Numbered from the stretch's first letter, positions 23,401 through 36,545 are shown. The stretch: 64,000 nucleotides of DNA from Atopsyche davidsoni (GCA_022113835.1 JAILWY010000015.1:3668001-3732000); one strand, 5' to 3'. Program-made: numbers and translations. Notes: generated by a model from the letters alone, not told the origin.

Positions 23401-25211
23401 AACAACACAATTCAGCTACGTCGTAGAGACACATCTTTTTAATTTAATTTTCAATAATTTGTCATCAATATTAAGTATAATTCTGTGTCATAATTAATAT
23501 AGCTTAAAATTACAACATCGGTCATATTAAAAATCGACCAAGCGACGGCGCTATTATGACGTGAACGTTTTTTTTTTTTATGCCAGAGCGCAGTTACGCT
23601 TCTCGGAAGACAGCCTTTACAATAATGCCAAGTGCAGAAAACCTTCCGACGTCTCGGCGACTCAGAAGAAGCGAGAACTCAAATAAAACAGCCCTAGTAT
23701 TTTCTTTACCCCGGGTGGTATTTCTTTTGCAGTAATTGAGTGGGAACCGGTTCCACCCAGGAGACTGCGCCGGCTGCAGCTGTTAAGTCCTTAAGTAGAC
23801 TGTCAGGCGAGATGCAGTACGGACCCGTTCCACCCCACCGGGAAGCCTGGAGCTGTTCCGTGTAGCAGTTGAAAAATACCGCCTTATTAACAGCAGAGAT
23901 TGTATGTCATAAACGAAAGATGCAATTTTCATCAAAACGTATCAATATTTTTTTATATACAACAAAAAAAAACACCTTAAATCTTTAAACAGTATTTGAC
24001 CGTAAAACTGATTTAATACGTAAGGCCTCCTTTTTTAAAACACCTGTATGAAACAATTTAATTTTTATTAATTACTTGCTCAGAAAAAGCTATAAATTTG
24101 ATCAAAAATGTAATTTATGATTACCATAGTCTGTAAATTTATATTGTTAATCTTGGTAATTGGGGTTACGGAAGATTATGATGTTATTTTTCTCGGGTTT
24201 CGAGCATATTTTGTTACTAATATAAAATTAATTAAACACGTTGTTAAAGATATCATTATTCTATAAAATATGAAAACGGAATTCTATCAAGTACTTTAAG
24301 ACAAAAGTATTAAATATCTAATAAAATATTCCACTGAAAAGATAAGCGACGTGAAAATTGAAAACGAAGAAATGTGTATCGACAGGCTTAATCAAAGTTT
24401 CTCATTAACAAAGTAGTTTGTATTAGAAGTTATATTTTTCCAATACTCAAAGAAGCGATTCCTTTATTTTTTTATTAAAAGAAACTTCGCTGAAAATAGA
24501 AGAACGGAACGGGGGGATGAAAAGAAACAAAATAAAAAGTTTTTCCATTCAACCCGTTTTATGGCATTTTACGTTACATAATGCCTCCTGAATGAAAAGG
24601 TTGAACCATAATGGAAATAGGATTTTCATATAGCTCAATGAAATATATATATTTTCAAAATTCCTCAAATAAAAAAAATATTTTATATATATTGTAAGTT
24701 TTTTTTAAATATTTTCCTTTATAGATGTCTGATAGCCATTTTCGATAAAAATAAATTTTCGATTTTTATAATATTTCAGTTAGAATTTTTTTAGATTAAA
24801 TTATTATTTTTTTTCAATATTTAAATTTAATATGCATCTGCATGATATCGCAATTAAAAATCACTCGAGTATTGGAAACGAAACGTCGGAACGTAAATTA
24901 GAAACGCGGTGCAACACCCAAGAACCTAGTTATCATAATACATACTTATTTGATGTATATAATATTAAGGTTGTTTAAATTGTTGCGAAAATACCTGAAA
25001 TATCCCGTTTACTACAATTTAATTTAATTTTTTTAAATAGTAAATCTGATTAGTTTCTATAGCATGCCAAGTTGGCATCTTCAAACAATGTGAGGTTTTG
25101 TAAACTTGTAACAAATTTTTCTAATGATATTTATTTTGCTTATGCAATTTGACAATTAAAATGCCAGTGGGTGACATTTATTTTTGAAAAATATTAAGGA
25201 AGTGTTTATAG
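23401..25211. other. Non-coding stretch with a GC patch
   Basis: 23560-23880 is moderately GC-rich and repeat-poor. From 23880 on it is strongly AT-rich. A GAAGATGCCA / GAAACTA motif with a TGCCAAGTTGGCA hairpin lies at 25048-25086 on the minus strand. No gene is recognised. Confidence 0.45.
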
Positions 25212-25309
25212 GAGTATCAAGTATACGAGGTTTGCGAGGTTTCTCGCCTGCGAAGTCCTTGACCATTTGTCTATCCGACCGGGCAGTCTACCTTTCCTAC
25301 GAGTCACAG
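25212..25309 (+). other. Exon-like segment, 98 bp
   Basis: Bounded by a possible acceptor (TTTATAG|GAG) and a good donor (CACAG|GTGAGA). GC rises sharply within these bounds. The frame open across it (VSSIRGLRGF, then SLTICLSDRAV) matches no family I know. It may be an untranslated exon, but the acceptor lacks a strong pyrimidine tract. Confidence 0.2.
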
Positions 25310-27150
25310 GTGAGAAAATTAATTAAAATTAATGATGTGCCTTCAAAAAACTCGTTTTGTGCTGTACAAAGACACGTAGGTCACAATCTAAGAACCAAAT
25401 TTTTAAATAAAACGGCACTCTTGTTGCCAAAGAAACAATCTTTCCGAATTATAAATTAATGCAATTTACAATTGATTGATTTGATCTTTTTAAAATTTAA
25501 TTGTACCGATTATATCGTGTATTTATATTTGTGATTGTTTTCAGATTTCAGATATAACAATATTTAACAAGTCAGTCATAGCAGATTTGTTTATCTTCTA
25601 TTGGTGTCTTCATACTTTTACAGAATCAGATTAATAATAAGTTACTCATAAGGATTGTCTGAGACTGAACTGAGTTCAACGCTTTCTAGAAAAATAATGC
25701 AATTTCAAATGTTATAGATATTTTTTTGCTAAGCCTTAAACTTATTACATTCCAAAAAAAAAGCATTTTCTTAAAGCGAAAAATCGTCCGTTTTGCTTCG
25801 GTGCGCTCTGACAGAATAATAAGAAAAATTGTATTTTTTTATTAAGCGTAAAACACAATAAAACTTTTTTCCGGTGATTAATGACTGTAAAAAAATAAAC
25901 AGCATTATTTATATCACATAATGATAGTTTTGTTTTTCTCGTGAGATGAAATAAATATGTGTATTCGAGTGCTTTCCTGCTTATATTCGCGTATAAAAAA
26001 AAATAAATAGACCGTAAACTAAAAAAGAAAAAAAAAAAAAAAAAAAACTCCCATGAAGATTGTACATGCAAAGGAAATGTTTTATTTGTCATAAAGTTCC
26101 CGTTTCAAATTAAAGGGAGTAACGATTTTATACGAAAGAGTAAAACTTATATGAGGGTGGCTGTACGTCCTCTCACACGGTAGTACGAAGTTATACCTTT
26201 TATAATAATAAATTAATGTGGCGTAGCTTAAGGCATCAAGTCGGGGATGATATTTCATAGACATATTGGAGGATTTTCGCAATTTTAGATATTATTTCGT
26301 AGAGCTTCAAGCATCATGTCGAGTATTATTAAAATTTTCAATTCCGCTTAACACTTGTTTTTTCATCCTGAAAAAATATTATTTTAAATCTGTGTGTAAA
26401 GTTTTTTTTGCGTAGAATCATCAATCGATAAACTGACATAATATTATATGAAAAACGGGTTTGTTTAATACTGTTTTGTTTATACGGGCGTGGGCGTTGA
26501 TCATATACATATGAATTCAAAGCTTACAAAAAACCAAAGAGGCACCACAAAGCAAATATAAAGGTCGCCATTCCATCACACTACCGCCACGTAACCAACG
26601 CCTATTTAACGTGAAAATATTATTTATACTTTCATACAAAAAAGCCTTCCGCTCTGATGTAGCGACAAAGTTTAAATTTGAAATTGTAGCGCCGCGGCGT
26701 CTGCTCCCCCGCGTCATCTCGCATTCACGTGTCAAAACAGATTTCAGATATTCTGTTTCAAATATTGATAGGCGAGGAAGGACTCTAATCCTTCAGGAGC
26801 GATACTCTGAATATATTCCTGCTTCCGCCGGAAACGTATGTAGACCGAAGTGAGTCTTTTATTTGTGCTTTTTCGAAGGAAAAATCATCGACACTGAAGC
26901 TTATCTATAAAAAAAGAGAATACCAGCTAAAGAGTGGTTTGTGTTGACAAGGAATATTGAAAGTTGTTCCTGTTAATAATTTTCTAGGCGTAGTCTATAT
27001 GCCAAAAATGGTGATGATGTTATTCGAAGAGTGTGTGTACACAACTTCCTTCGTCAGATGTTACGATATTTTATTAGAGTATAAACCAATTCCACTCAGC
27101 GTCGTGATCAGGTCTGCGTTTTTGTTCTCTGATAAAAGTATTTACTATTT
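25310..27150. other. AT-rich non-coding stretch
   Basis: No gene is recognised. A long A run lies at about 26030-26046. 26500-26830 is slightly richer in GC with overlapping short frames on both strands. Confidence 0.45.
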
Positions 27151-27156
27151 CGACAG

Positions 27157-27440
27157 AGATGGGGAGATCGGAAGGTAGCTCATCCAATTACAAGTGGCGT
27201 CCCTCGCTGCAGCTGCACCCCCTGCCGCCCGCCAGCACCCCTAGCACCCCTGCAGCCTCGCCCGCCGCCGCCGCCCCTTGCATCGCCTCCATCCCTCCCG
27301 GCGCCCCCGGCCGCCATGGCGAGGGAGTGCATCAGATCGATGCGGCCCTTACGGCAGAGGGTGGACGCTGCGGCTCCTCAACGCTGAGGCGCGAGCACCT
27401 GGGCCGTCTACTCGCAGCACAGTGTGAAAAATCAAAAAAT
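27157..27440 (+). other. CpG-rich block with an open reading frame
   Basis: A sharply GC- and CpG-rich block. After a possible acceptor (TTTCGACAG|A) an ATG at 27159 opens a 109-codon frame rich in proline, serine and alanine (QLHPLPPASTPSTPAASPAA). The last third runs into AT-rich sequence. It could be a first coding exon of a low-complexity protein, but no good donor is visible, and a CpG island without coding function is equally likely. Confidence 0.2.
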
Positions 27441-28370
27441 ATTACAAGCGTTGCCATTTTGGATGCAATGCCGCGTTTTTTTCAATGAAATTGTTCTTCA
27501 GTATCAGCTGTAAATTTTTAAAACTTAACACCCCAAACTAAGTTTTTTTTCGGCCCAAAATTTAATAAAAAAGTATATGTACAAAATGTGCCTAAATAAC
27601 ACTAAGTTTTGCCAAAATCACAGTAGAGAAATGTTCTTAAAAAAGCTTACAAACAATTGTGAAGTATTTAACTCGATAAATAATGAACAAAATACATTCA
27701 ATCTAAGTTCATCTGAGGTAGATGTTCAAAAACCCAACTCAAAAGTAGTCATGGCATTTAAATATTTTTTTCTTATTTTCTAACCTATCGGTTCTAAGCT
27801 TTTGAAGCTTTTGGGAAGATACATTTATGGGGATTAAAAACATTTGGCAATGTCCAGCTTTACTCAGGTTTAGGCAAAATAATAAAGCCATTAATTATGC
27901 CGCAATAGTTAAGAGATGTTTCATATATGTATGCTGTGCACTTTTTTTCAATTGTTTGATGTTTTCTTTAAAGACAGTAAGAATTGTGAAAGACATTCAA
28001 TTTAGGATGATTTATAAACAACGAGTCAAGAGCCCGCCATTAAAGAAGAGGGCGAGCGATATAAAGCGATATAAAATCCAGACATGGTTTAGGTTGTGCC
28101 TGACTTGATTCGCCTTCAAAAGTATTGTAAGTAATTAATTTTGGAATAAAATAGCGATCAATTTCACATTTTAAGCATGAGTAATGTGCTCATAGGTTTT
28201 TGCAGCCTATATGAGCACATTCGTTAATCGATTTACTGGTTGTTATGCTGTGTCACTTCTTCAAGGTTTTTGCGTTTCAGTACTGGCACTGAAGTCATCT
28301 TCAAGGTTTTTTTTATATTTTGAATATCTCATGATTCTAGTAATGATATTGATATAAGGCTAGGTGAGTG
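27441..28370. other. AT-rich non-coding stretch with a hairpin
   Basis: No gene is recognised. A hairpin lies at 28183-28221 with arms AATGTGCTCATAGG and CCTATATGAGCACATT. Confidence 0.45.
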
Positions 28371-28374
28371 GTCG

Positions 28375-28600
28375 CGGTTGAAGGTTCGCTGGCGTAAGGG
28401 AAGCTGTGCTCGCAGTACCCCGGCGGCGAGGGGTGCGTATCGATCTGCGAGTCGGCGGGGCGGGGGCGGGGGTTGGGGAGGGGGTTGGGGAGGGGTTAGG
28501 GGAGGGGGTAGGGGGTGGGGATGGCGGAGGGGTGGGGGGGAGGGCGACCGGAGCGCCCTCTCGAGTGACTTAATTGTACTGACACATCACATCACAACAT
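28375..28600 (+). repeat. G-rich low-complexity block
   Basis: Runs of four to six G with TT, A and TA spacers at 28455-28545, inside a GC patch. High G-quadruplex potential on the plus strand. The glycine/arginine/tryptophan frame across it is a by-product. Confidence 0.8.
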
Positions 28601-31020
28601 ACATGGCTTGATTCACAGCAGACAAGGTGACATTCAGCGAGATATTTATCAGATTTTATTATGATTTGTTGTATTGAAATGTTATGTAATTTATCTTTTA
28701 GTTTATTCTTTCGGTGTGGCGTATATTTATAGCACATATGTGACTCCAGTTATCAGAATAACATCATCACACTCAGCCAAGTTGAAAACCACCGCAACTT
28801 ACTATTCGTTTTTTTTAATAAGCCCGAATTTTTTGCTTAGACAGTTTTGCATCGATTGACACATGAAACGAAGAGAAATATCTTCGAGATAAAATCTCAA
28901 TATTTTTAAATAAAAAAATATTTTTTTATGACTTGTCTCGTTGGCGTTTTTAAACAATGCCTAAAAACGTCAAAAGTATTGAATATAAAAAAAATTCCGA
29001 CATCGGCGTCAGGAAAAAAAATCGACAATTTTTCTCGTCGTTTCACGTATTGACCAATTGCAATAATATACCGTGACAAGTTATGATGTATACTGAACAT
29101 ATTTATAAATTATTTGTGTGAAATGAAATACCTGTGATAACTAATATGTTAGACGATGTCTGTAAAGGGCAAAAGAGGTCTTACTGTCTGTGTTATATAT
29201 CTCAGTCGTTAACACAATCATTTGGTTTTATTATATATGTATAGAACAATTTGTTATTTATTAAAGATAAAGGCATATTTCACAATTACTGTTATACTAA
29301 AAATTCCAGACAATATAGATCAATAATAATTGATGGCACAGCTCCTCCGGTTCACATAATTTGAATACGAGTAGTCTGTATAGCGGTGTCTTATCGTCGC
29401 GATGTACGACCACCATTATGCTAATGTTATCACCGTTCGAGTGCTTTGTTGTGTTCGATACAATAAACTGCCAAATTAATTGGCCAACTTTAAACAGTAA
29501 AACGTGTACTTTTGCGTATTACATTTTATGTGATGCTTATTTTTTCATGGCTTTCTTTAATGGAATTCACGTGTTGGTGGCATGCTGATTTTTACTATAT
29601 GCATAGCATGTATAATATTATTCATTAGTACAAATACATTATTGCAGAATTCTTAATGATGAGTAACATGATTTAACCTAATTGCAGCCTTTTTCATTTG
29701 TGTATCTACAAAACCGTAAGGGTAAACATTTGATCAAACAAATAAAAAGTTAAGTTTAAAAAATAATAACGCCTAGTAATATGACTGGGTAAATAAGCAT
29801 TTTGTTATTTATATGAGATATTTAATAAACGGTTCATTTATTTATTGAACATCAAAATCTGGCAACATTGTATGTAACGTCCTTTGATGGAAAAATACAT
29901 AAGAAGGACTCGATTGGCTCGCGCTATATGTACTGCAGTAAAGAAAGAATGAAAACAAACGTGTTTTTTTTGCTTCATATTCCGGTCCTTTTCATTTCTT
30001 TTTCAATATATTTTTATAAAGCAGATAAAAAGAGCTTTGAAAAGAATATTTGACTCTAGATCATTGTTTTATTATAGACGGCATTAGTCGAAGAAAATCT
30101 TTTAAACAGGCATTTTTGTTATCAAACAAGATCACTACAAAAAAAAACATGCATGTGCATATAACGAGCAAAATTTTAATTGTTATATTTGCTGCTAAAT
30201 TAACCGTATTTCTGAAAAGTATAAAAAATGCAACGGGTTTTGGTATTTAATAAATTTTGGTGCAGTTAGAAAAATAAAATTTAATTATTATAATATAAAT
30301 AACAATTATCCTTATATGCATGTCTCTGAGCCAAAAATAACACGATTTGAGCAAAAAAATATAATTTATTTTTTTATATTTTTTATGTTCAAATCGCATT
30401 ACTCTCGATTCAGTGATATTAACACGCAGACCCCTAGTTTAATGTAATTTTTTTGACGCTCATTGCTTTATCATCCGCTCTAAATGATCTTTTTAGCGCA
30501 TCAACAGATACATCCAGTTTAAATGGGCTCTACTTCTTAATGGTGGCGCTGACCTTTGCTAATGTTATGAGATTTTACTTACATAATTTTTAGTAAATTG
30601 ATTTATACTTGTTTATAATTTTTTTTTTAAATCCTTGCCTATAATGGATACGCAGATATAACCATAACTTTTGAGATACTATGTATGTTGTATATAGTTC
30701 TATGCGGTACTTTTCGATTTCAACATTTTGAGTAATATAAAGATAGATTCTCCTAGAAAGTTGCACAAGCCTTCGAGAAATCGGAAACTCCAGGAAGTAA
30801 AACCCGCGCCCGTCGGGGTGATTTGCTTAGCTTTGTGCTGCTGTAGAATTAACACCATTGTTCCAATCCAATGATGTGGAAGGCAGAAAGCCGGATGCTG
30901 CGTAAACAGCAGAGGCACCCGGAAACTAATCCAATTGCCCGAAGCCTATTCCACTGCAGCTGCAGTTATTCAATACGGGAAAACAAAAACATAAAGCTAT
31001 ATAAAAACAAACTTTAGTTA
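28601..31020. other. Non-coding stretch with one GC patch
   Basis: Mostly AT-rich without a recognisable gene. 30740-30970 is repeat-poor and moderately GC-rich, ending with the palindromic CTGCAGCTGCAG, and is a candidate regulatory element. Confidence 0.4.
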
Positions 31021-31028
31021 CTATAAAG

Positions 31029-31584
31029 CAGTGCTTCTCAAAGTGGTCTCTACAGACCCCAGGGGGTCCCTGGAATCATTTAGGGGTCCTTAGAAAATTA
31101 AAAACGATTTGGGGGTCCCTGAACAACGTCAGGGGGTCCGCGCAAGGTTTAAAATAAATAACAATGAATACATTATTAGTGATTTTTACGTCCTAAGTAA
31201 AATATAGACAGGTGCATAAAATACAAGTAATAACAGGCATCGTGGTGAGTCAGGTAGATTAATACAGGAACGCAATAGAGTCGATACTTGCACCAACTTG
31301 TCTATAATATGAATTTATGTAGTTTTTCACCCAAGGTCCGTAGGCAAGTTTTGACTATGAAAGGGAGTCCGTAGGCAAGTTTTTACTATGAAAGGGGGTC
31401 CATGGGCAAGTATTGACTATGAAAGGGGGTCCGTAGGCAAGTTTTGACTATTAAAGGGGGTTCGTAGGCATGTTTTGACTATGAAAGGGAGTCCGTAGGC
31501 AAGTTTTTACTATGAATGGGGGTCCGTAGGCAAGTTTTGACTATGATAGGGGGTCCATGGGCCAAAAGAGTTTGAGAGCCACTG
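31029..31584. mobile_element. Non-autonomous hAT-like element with internal minisatellite
   Basis: Left end CAGTGCTTCTCAAAGT and right end (opposite strand) CAGTGGCTCTCAAACT match at 13 of 16. The 8-bp direct repeats are CTATAAAG (31021-31028) and CTTTAAAG (31585-31592). The ends resemble the common animal hAT terminus CAGTGGTTCTCAAA. The interior is made of GGGGGTCC-containing units and a 31-bp tandem array; there is no coding capacity. Confidence 0.9.
31336..31552 (+). repeat. 31-bp minisatellite, seven units
   Basis: Seven contiguous units based on GTCCGTAGGCAAGTTTTGAC plus TATGAAAGGGG, with a few substitutions each, inside the hAT-like element. There are no spacers between units, so it is not a CRISPR array. 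Confidence 0.95.
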
Positions 31585-31592
31585 CTTTAAAG

Positions 31593-34386
31593 CTACGAAC
31601 AATTTAAACGATTTGGTCGTTTATTAAAATGTACATAACATCATTCAAATCAAAGATCCAAGCGTGCATTTTACAACACGAAAAGCGACATATGTATTCA
31701 ATATAAAAAAATATGACACACGAGGAGTGGCCAGAAGTCAAATATGTTAAGTACTAAAAAGGTCATTCAGTGCGGATACATCATCCCCCAGTATGAATAT
31801 TTTCAATCGCATTTCAACCCCCGCATACCTGACAGACCTTTTTGCTACTTGGCGGATCTTCAGAGCGACCGCCGCATGAAATATTGAAAGCAGATGTTGG
31901 CGCACCCCTTAACCTGCCATAAATCACGGAGCTTAATTTCACTACAAAAAGGAAGCTTTTTTTATGGATTTTTATGAAATAAACACTTTTTTGATTCACT
32001 ATTTTTATGGGTTGAAAGTTCACACATGATAAAAAGACAACTTAAAGAATAGCCTTTGCTAATAGAAGCTAGCTCGATATGAGTATGTACACAGGGTGAT
32101 TTCAAATTTTATGGGACTTATGCCATGACATCCGGTTTATACAATCGTAGGCCAGTAGTTAAGCGATAAATTAATTGTTATATGCATATGTGTTATAAAC
32201 ATATTCAATATTTTAAAAAAAAATCACCTGTTTCGTCAAGTCTATTTAAAATAGCTGAGATGAAAATTATATTAAAATAAATATGTTTTAAATGTTAAAT
32301 TCATTCGTATTTTTTATCCATAAGCTTTAATTTATACTAAAATGGCCATACTTACAATAAACATTCTCAAACTTATATCACGATTCAAAGTGGACCAGAA
32401 TTATGTGTGGATATCTAAAAAGGTTTTCATTTACATGGCTCCAAAGAATGTAGTTAATAAAATAATCGCAGTCTAAAGGCACAGAAAAAAGTCATATTCT
32501 TAATCATATCAGAATTTGATAAATTTAAAAAATAAAGGTGTCCTTTTATCTGACATCTTATTTTTTTGTAAAATAATATTGTGTACTCTTAATATTTTTT
32601 AGCTAGAGCTGAAACATTTCTTCAAACAGCCAATTGAATTAACTTAAGTACGTAGAAAGAATTTAATTATATTCTCAAATATAAAAATAAAACGCTCAGA
32701 CAGGTTTGCATAGAACTTGGTAAATTTATATATTTTTCATACAAAACCTACTTTAATGTTCATTTGAAAATACACAAAGCATTTTAAGCAATCTGAATAT
32801 TTCATGGCTGAAGCAAATTTAATATCAAAATTAAAACGTTAATCTTGCTTACTAATTTGTTTTTTGGTCTTGGGCGGATATGTTTTTTATTATTTTGTAT
32901 CGGATTAGTTTCTCTCGCGCAGTTTTTAGAGCTCATAGATTACTTGATAATGAACGAATGGTGTTGTAATGAATATTTAATTAAATTATTATTTATTTCA
33001 TCGTCCTGCTTATTTTTTAGATCCGTTTATATCCCATTACATTAAGGGAATACACAAATTTTACTCGGAATTAAATCATTACTAAATTTTCTTTCGATTG
33101 AACCAAAGTAATATTACCTAAGTCAGAAAAATGTTTGTGATAAGCCAATTTATTAAAAAGTTACGGATATAGTAATCTCTTGTTTACTTGATTGTGGAGC
33201 AGTGTGTTTTAGATATTGAGTATTACAAATTAAACCAGTTTGTTGTGGTGAAACAAAATCTATTTTCTTAAACCAGAAATAACATTGTTCTTGCAAGAAC
33301 TAGTAGATTTACGAGGCAATAAATTTTCATGTTTGCTTTTGTATCACTGACTCTGTGACGTATTAACATGTGCAGCCCCTATTGTGTGCATTGGTGCATA
33401 TTGCAGCTGAGACCGCAAAATAAATAATTCCTGAAAACATGCTTTTTTCCAGCCTGAAACATTTTTTCCCCAGTCACATTGCTCGATAATAAAATCTTAA
33501 ATTGATTTTTTTTTTTATATTGTGAATAATTATAATTGAGTTTCACAGTGTTGTCAATATTTTTAGAATGAAGATCATAAGTTTTTATTAAAAATATTAT
33601 ACGCTAAGATTTATCTTCATACCCCTGAAGATGGTTTTAGCACCAAAACCGAAACTTTGTAAGACACATACCACTGCGCAGCAAAAATTATCGCTTAGTT
33701 CATAAGATTGAAGGCATTAGGTTAAAGAGGTAGTTCTTATACCTTCAGGGATATATATTCTCGTTTCAGGTGAATACTCGTACCAATAATGTATATTTAG
33801 TAGTCAACCGAATTACGGGTTAGATTTTGGGAAGCGATAGTCGTTCACTCTGATTTTTCTATTGAGCCAAATAATTTTTAAAACATCGAAGCTAAAATTG
33901 AAAACCTCGAATAAAGGTGAGCTTGACTAATGACCGCTTAGAGACACGTGCAGGTCAGCTCGTGTGCTCTAAGCGGATGTACTTAAAAATCGATCTATCA
34001 GTTTCGTTATAGGAAGCGTGCTCCAGTTACCCTAATGTTAGCGCGATGGGTTAAAAGCTTCGGTATTTTGCATACAGAGAGATCCGTCCATTATGCAATA
34101 ACGCAGTGAATATCAAAACTAATACACAATAAAGAAACTGACGGAGATTAATCCATCAACGTTTGTGATAACTCGCATACGTTATAGTTAAAATTAATTG
34201 ACTTTAGTTTATAAATCGCCGTGGGCTTTGTTAGAAGAATAACTAACCGGGAGATCAAATATCATACGACTGAATTAATAATTATTATTTTAATTTATTT
34301 GCTTGATTGTATTAATACAGCTCTGTTTGCTTTGAAATGTTAAATATAACTTTAAACAAAAACCATTATTAATTTTACATTTTTCA
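31593..34386. other. AT-rich non-coding stretch
   Basis: No gene is recognised. 32088 starts ACAGGGTGATTTCAAA, a possible element end. A motif GAAGATGG.TTTAGCACC.AAACCGAAAC lies at 33626-33655. 33900-34040 is a slightly GC-richer patch. Confidence 0.45.
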
Positions 34387-34398
34387 TAATTTTTGTTA

Positions 34399-34569
34399 TT
34401 ACTAATATGATAAGGCACATTAGTTCATACATAGAAGATGATTTTTCAAGAAACTCTCAGAAAAATCATTTTTTATGTATGAACTAATGTGCCTAATCAT
34501 ATTAGTAATAATATAATAAACCCGTAATGGGTAATAAATACGCATCTGATTGACGTTAAATCAAAAAAT
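34399..34569 (+). mobile_element. Family A short element, fold-back copy
   Basis: Flanked by exact 12-bp direct repeats ATAATTTTTGTT at 34387-34398 and 34570-34581. Arms of about 50 bp (34399-34448 and about 34461-34510) pair with few mismatches around a short centre and are followed by the family tail. No tRNA-like part remains. It is an independent insertion of the same type as 4121-4311. Confidence 0.88.
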
Positions 34570-34581
34570 AGACATATGTAT

Positions 34582-36379
34582 AATTTTTGTTCTTATATTT
34601 TTACTTAGTTAACTATCTGCAGATATCACGAATTGTGACATATTTTTCCATGTTTTATTTTTTACTGTAACTTGTTTCACCACTATCACTGAAAATACCA
34701 ACAGTAAAAGTATACAAATAATATCTTTCATTAATATATTCACATTGAAAAATTAGGGGCTTGAGACTGAAAAAATTTCATCTTTAATTTATCAAACATC
34801 ATAAAATGAATTCGTAATACTACAAAAAATTCAGAATAAAATAAAAGCTCGGTAAATAAATATTATTTATCTTTTTAATTAAAAGTAAGTGATGCTGAAA
34901 CTGAATAGTTCTCTTGAAGGACATTACCAGAGCGGCTCGTATCGCTTTCATCTCATAGACTTTACACAATTACTCGATTCAGAAGAATGCTAACGACTCG
35001 GGCCAGGCTGCGAACTTCTCGAGCGGCCCATCTACAGGGTGTTCATCCCTCGCCCCCAGACTGTAATTCACATTAAATATACTGCACACGTCCCCCTAAT
35101 TACCCCATTAATTTCTGAAAGTATTCAAAATGTAAATTCTCGCTGATTTAAGCAGCAAGAATGCATCTTAAACTTGAAGCTTTGCGAATTTGAACTCTTA
35201 AGAACAGATCATGACCCACAGATATAGAGAAAAAATTATTATTAAATGTGTTTAAAAACAATTATGTTATTTTAAAATTTTGATGATAAATTGATAAATG
35301 ATAAATTTGGGAACCACCTATAGAGAAAGAGGTCCATCAGAGGACCTCTCGCTTAAGAATTACTGGTCGTTCTTCTAAGGCAAAAAGCCAACCGAATGTA
35401 CACAATAACTTTTAATAAATAGTTAGAATTCAACATTTCTTTTGATCGCATTGTTTTCCAGTGGTTAGCACACTTGCTTACCGGCTTTAGGGTTTCCCAT
35501 TCATATCCAGGACAAGTTTTATTTTTTAACCGTTCATTTGTAGGATCTCTATATGTTAAACACGTAAACAGGCCTTTTGGTATATTCTCTCCTTGGTGAA
35601 TTTTTTTTGTGATTTTTCTTTATACGTATATTTAGGCAAAATTCCGAATATGTACAAGACACAGTCAAAATTACAACAAATGTTTACCTGTTTATTTATA
35701 AGACATATAAAAATACGTCCTCCTTAATTATATATTTTCAATGTTGGCATCGTTTATATCAATATTCAGTTAATGTAAATAAACCATTGAACATTTTATA
35801 TAAGGTTAGATGAAAATAACTTTAAAAATATGATGTATTCAACATATTCCTATTTGTATATTTTTTCACTCAGTGATATTGCTTCGCAATAAAATAAATT
35901 AAAAACAGATCAATTAAATGCATGACTCGTATATTTTTAATCTAAATGGATATTTCCGTTTCTTTTCATCCCCTTGAAGACGCTGCACCGACCGATATAA
36001 GGATAAAAAAAAAACTGAAAGAGAAGCCATCGCAAATACGGCGATACTGTTAAACGAGAGGTATGACAATGTAAGGATATAGCAATCGTTTATTTCGACC
36101 TGCGGATGACACTTAAACTCAGGTAATATGATAACCAGATAATACTTTTAAGGGAAGAGGTAACTATGATAGTAGTAGAGAGCATTTAAAGGCAATTGCA
36201 GTCATATACGAATTGCATGATTTTCAGTATGTGCCTTATTATTTATAAGAAAATTATTTAAAAAAATATATTTTTTTTATGTATATGTATATATATATAT
36301 ATTTGAACTATTTATCAGAATAAAAGGCAACTCATTCTTTTCACATCCCTCCTTCAGCATCTCCCCCCTTTCCTTCGTA
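34582..36379. other. Non-coding stretch
   Basis: 34920-35100 is moderately GC-rich, with TACAGGGTG at 35034. A tRNA-like fossil lies at 35458-35512. The rest is AT-rich with no gene. Confidence 0.45.
35458..35512 (+). repeat. Degraded tRNA-like (SINE) fragment
   Basis: It reads AGTGGTTAGCACACTTGCTTA, close to a tRNA D-arm with A-box, followed after an anticodon-arm-sized gap by a damaged T-arm region (CCCATTCATATCCAGG). It is a fossil only. Confidence 0.45.
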
Positions 36380-36545
36380 GGTAAAGCTGAGAGCAAAAAA
36401 CGCGAATTCGCTTTTCCCCTGCAATGGACGGATGGGAGAAAGATGTGCAATTAAAAATATAAGAAAATTTAATCCAGATTTTATTAATAGATAATCCTAA
36501 TTAATGGGGCCGCCACCCCCCGGCCGCGAGGGGAAAAACCAATTA
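36380..36545. promoter_or_regulatory. Candidate regulatory island with homeodomain sites
   Basis: TAATCC occurs at 36470-36475 and 36492-36497 and TAATTA at 36498-36503, with palindrome GCGAATTCGC at 36402-36411. TAATCC is the K50 (Bicoid/Otx) class site and TAATTA the Antp class site. The block is repeat-poor and richer in GC than its flanks. The function is inferred. Confidence 0.3.

Noticed and set aside
31336..31552. Regular 31-bp repeats as a CRISPR array
   Set aside because: Units are contiguous with no spacers, and the array lies inside a hAT-type element of a eukaryotic genome.
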